Part shown: positions 62,794 to 64,000 of the stretch, piece after piece
Numbering within the stretch: the first letter of the stretch is position 1
Layout: each line of letters starts with the position of its first letter
NCBI GenBank assembly: GCA_003214465.1
Contig: QCLO01000002.1
Location: 1-64,000, forward strand
DNA from: Acidimicrobiales bacterium AG-414-N20
Lineage (GTDB): Bacteria; Actinomycetota; Acidimicrobiia; Acidimicrobiales; MedAcidi-G1
Direction of reading: 5' to 3'
DNA: 64,000 bases
Program-made: the position numbers and the translations under genes
The notes under the pieces: model-generated
What the model was told of the DNA's origin: nothing
What the model saw: only the letters and a program-made list of their open reading frames with translations
Database searches by the model: none

Positions 62794-64000
62794 TAAGAGA
62801 CTCAGGATTTTCGAGACCTGATTTTATCGTGCTCGCAAAATCAGCTGCTGGAGCGCCATCCAAAACACGATGATCCCAAGTAAGACTTATGATCATCCGA
62901 GATGCTTTTCGTGGAGTCTGATCATCCCATGCTGTGTCTTCACGAATCCTTCCTACACCTAAAATCCCCGAATTAGGAGGATTAATAACCGGTGTAAAAC
63001 CATCCACTCCAAACATTCCTAGTGAAGAAACAGAAAAAGTTCCTCCTTCAAGATCCGCCAAAGCTAATTTTCCGTCACGTGCTTGACTGGCTAAACGAGA
63101 AGTATTTTTAGCGATTTCATTTAGAGAGAGTTGATCAGCATTCCTTACAACAGGTACAACTAGTCCTTCATCCAAAGCAACAGCCATGCCAATGTTTATT
63201 TCATTCAACTGAAGAATTTCACCATCAAGCATTTGAGAATTTAATTGTGGATGTGCCCTCAAAGCACGTGCCACTGATGCAATAACGAAATCTGTATAGC
63301 CTGGCAATACATCCTCGCTTTGCATCTCTTTTCGTAGAGAGATCGCGTTGTCCATTTCAACGTCTAAGTGAAGAGTTAGTTGTGCCATCGCTTGGAGACT
63401 TGAATGCATTCTACTAGCTATAACTTTTCGCATTCCTGATAAAGGAATTCTTTCTCCTTCACCTATAGGTTCAACAAAAAAAGTGTCAGACTTTTCTTCT
63501 GTAGATCCTGCGGAATTTTTTACATGTGCTTGCACATCAGATTTTCTAATCTGTCTGTCAGATGAAGATGACTGTACCTTTCTGAGATCGATTCCCAGTT
63601 TTTGTGCTTCATTTACCGCAGCTTGAGAAGCATCAGTGTCCGTAAGTTTTGGAATAGAATCGCTTGGTTTGTTGGATGAAAATTCTTCAACATCTTCGAC
63701 TACTATTCTTCCGTTAGGACCACTTCCAGAAATCTCAGAAAGGTCTATACCTTTTTCTTGTGCGAGACGTTTTGCAGCTGGAGAGGCTGCGATGCGACCA
63801 GTTTTTGTTTTCTTTTCTGGAATTACGTTTTGTTCGCTAACCTTTATCTCATCATTTTTAACTTCTGGAATTTCTGATATTTCAGGTGGCTCTTCGCCTT
63901 CTCCTAAAATCCATCCCAGAACCACACCGCATTCAAAAACCTCACCAGATTCGCATAGCTGATGCAACCTTCCTTCAGCCTCGGCTTCTATTTCAGTTTC
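62780..64000 (-). CDS. Dihydrolipoamide acyltransferase (E2), 5' end beyond the window
   Basis: The frame is open to the window edge: the last visible residues (ETEIEAEAEG...) are the end of a lipoyl domain whose lysine lies outside. Then come a peripheral-subunit-binding domain (GRIAASPAAKRLAQEKGIDL...GPNGRIVVEDV), a second, degenerate one (QAAVNEAQKLGIDLRKVQSS), and the catalytic domain from ERIPLSGMRKVIASRM to DHRVLDGAPAADF with catalytic His and Asp in HxxxDG. It is a core subunit of a 2-oxoacid dehydrogenase complex. The apparent starts inside the window are not used because homology continues upstream. Confidence 0.92.
   Translation of the reverse strand, partial: ETEIEAEAEGRLHQLCESGEVFECGVVLGWILGEGEEPPEISEIPEVKNDEIKVSEQNVIPEKKTKTGRIAASPAAKRLAQEKGIDLSEISGSGPNGRIVVEDVEEFSSNKPSDSIPKLTDTDASQAAVNEAQKLGIDLRKVQSSSSDRQIRKSDVQAHVKNSAGSTEEKSDTFFVEPIGEGERIPLSGMRKVIASRMHSSLQAMAQLTLHLDVEMDNAISLRKEMQSEDVLPGYTDFVIASVARALRAHPQLNSQMLDGEILQLNEINIGMAVALDEGLVVPVVRNADQLSLNEIAKNTSRLASQARDGKLALADLEGGTFSVSSLGMFGVDGFTPVINPPNSGILGVGRIREDTAWDDQTPRKASRMIISLTWDHRVLDGAPAADFASTIKSGLENPESLITVN

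Overview
This 64-kb window is gene-dense, AT-rich bacterial DNA (about 40% G+C judged by eye) with very short or overlapping gene junctions. I saw no rRNA, tRNA, insertion sequence, phage gene or CRISPR array, and no gene-free stretch over 300 bases. The content suggests a marine, low-GC actinobacterium, probably of the Acidimicrobiia type. The clues are lipoproteins with a threonine/valine/alanine/proline linker and an ATACG-type lipobox, many P450, Rieske, SDR and CaiB genes, F420/flavin-type split-barrel and LLM enzymes, and a trimeric-type PNP next to deoxyribose catabolism. This placement is inference only.

Region 1 (1-28.7 kb) is a catabolic island for hydrophobic or cyclic compounds. 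It holds three Rieske oxygenase alpha subunits, two of them near-identical tandem copies, plus three cytochromes P450, five SDRs and two nitroreductases. It also has an acyl-CoA dehydrogenase, a CaiB CoA-transferase, a MaoC hydratase, a limonene-epoxide-hydrolase-like protein, a molybdopterin oxidoreductase, a fused LivHM permease with its binding protein, and two paralogous phosphohistidine-swivel proteins that lack an ATP-grasp partner. At 24156-24662 a carboxymuconolactone-decarboxylase/AhpD-type gene is interrupted by an in-frame TGA exactly where the second cysteine of the CxxC motif belongs. A hairpin lies at a plausible SECIS position behind it, so this is a strong candidate selenoprotein.

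Region 2 (28.7-38.5 kb) is a nine-gene minus-strand operon for reductive pyrimidine breakdown: beta-ureidopropionase, class III aminotransferase, dihydropyrimidinase, (methyl)malonate-semialdehyde dehydrogenase, an LLM flavin oxidoreductase, and a NMT1/THI5-type ABC importer with two permeases. It ends in a perfect 13-bp-stem terminator. The first, reductive enzyme (dihydropyrimidine dehydrogenase) is not in the window.

Region 3 (38.6-53.2 kb) is mixed: RmuC, a class I glutamine-amidotransferase-like hydrolase, alpha/beta hydrolases, a methyltransferase, an MFS transporter coupled to an aminotransferase, a PhyH-like dioxygenase, an APC permease with a soluble tail, a VapBC module with a perfect operator palindrome, and an acyl-CoA dehydrogenase coupled to an alkylsulfatase.

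Region 4 (53.2-64 kb) holds heme A synthase and then nucleoside catabolism: cytidine deaminase and thymidine phosphorylase on the plus strand, facing a tightly overlapping minus-strand operon of PNP, phosphosugar mutase, DeoC and two aldehyde dehydrogenases, one lacking the catalytic cysteine region. Pseudouridine-5'-phosphate glycosidase and the 3' part of a dihydrolipoamide acyltransferase (E2) close the window. Together, regions 2 and 4 could take nucleosides to free bases and sugar phosphates, and carry uracil and deoxyribose carbon to two-carbon units.
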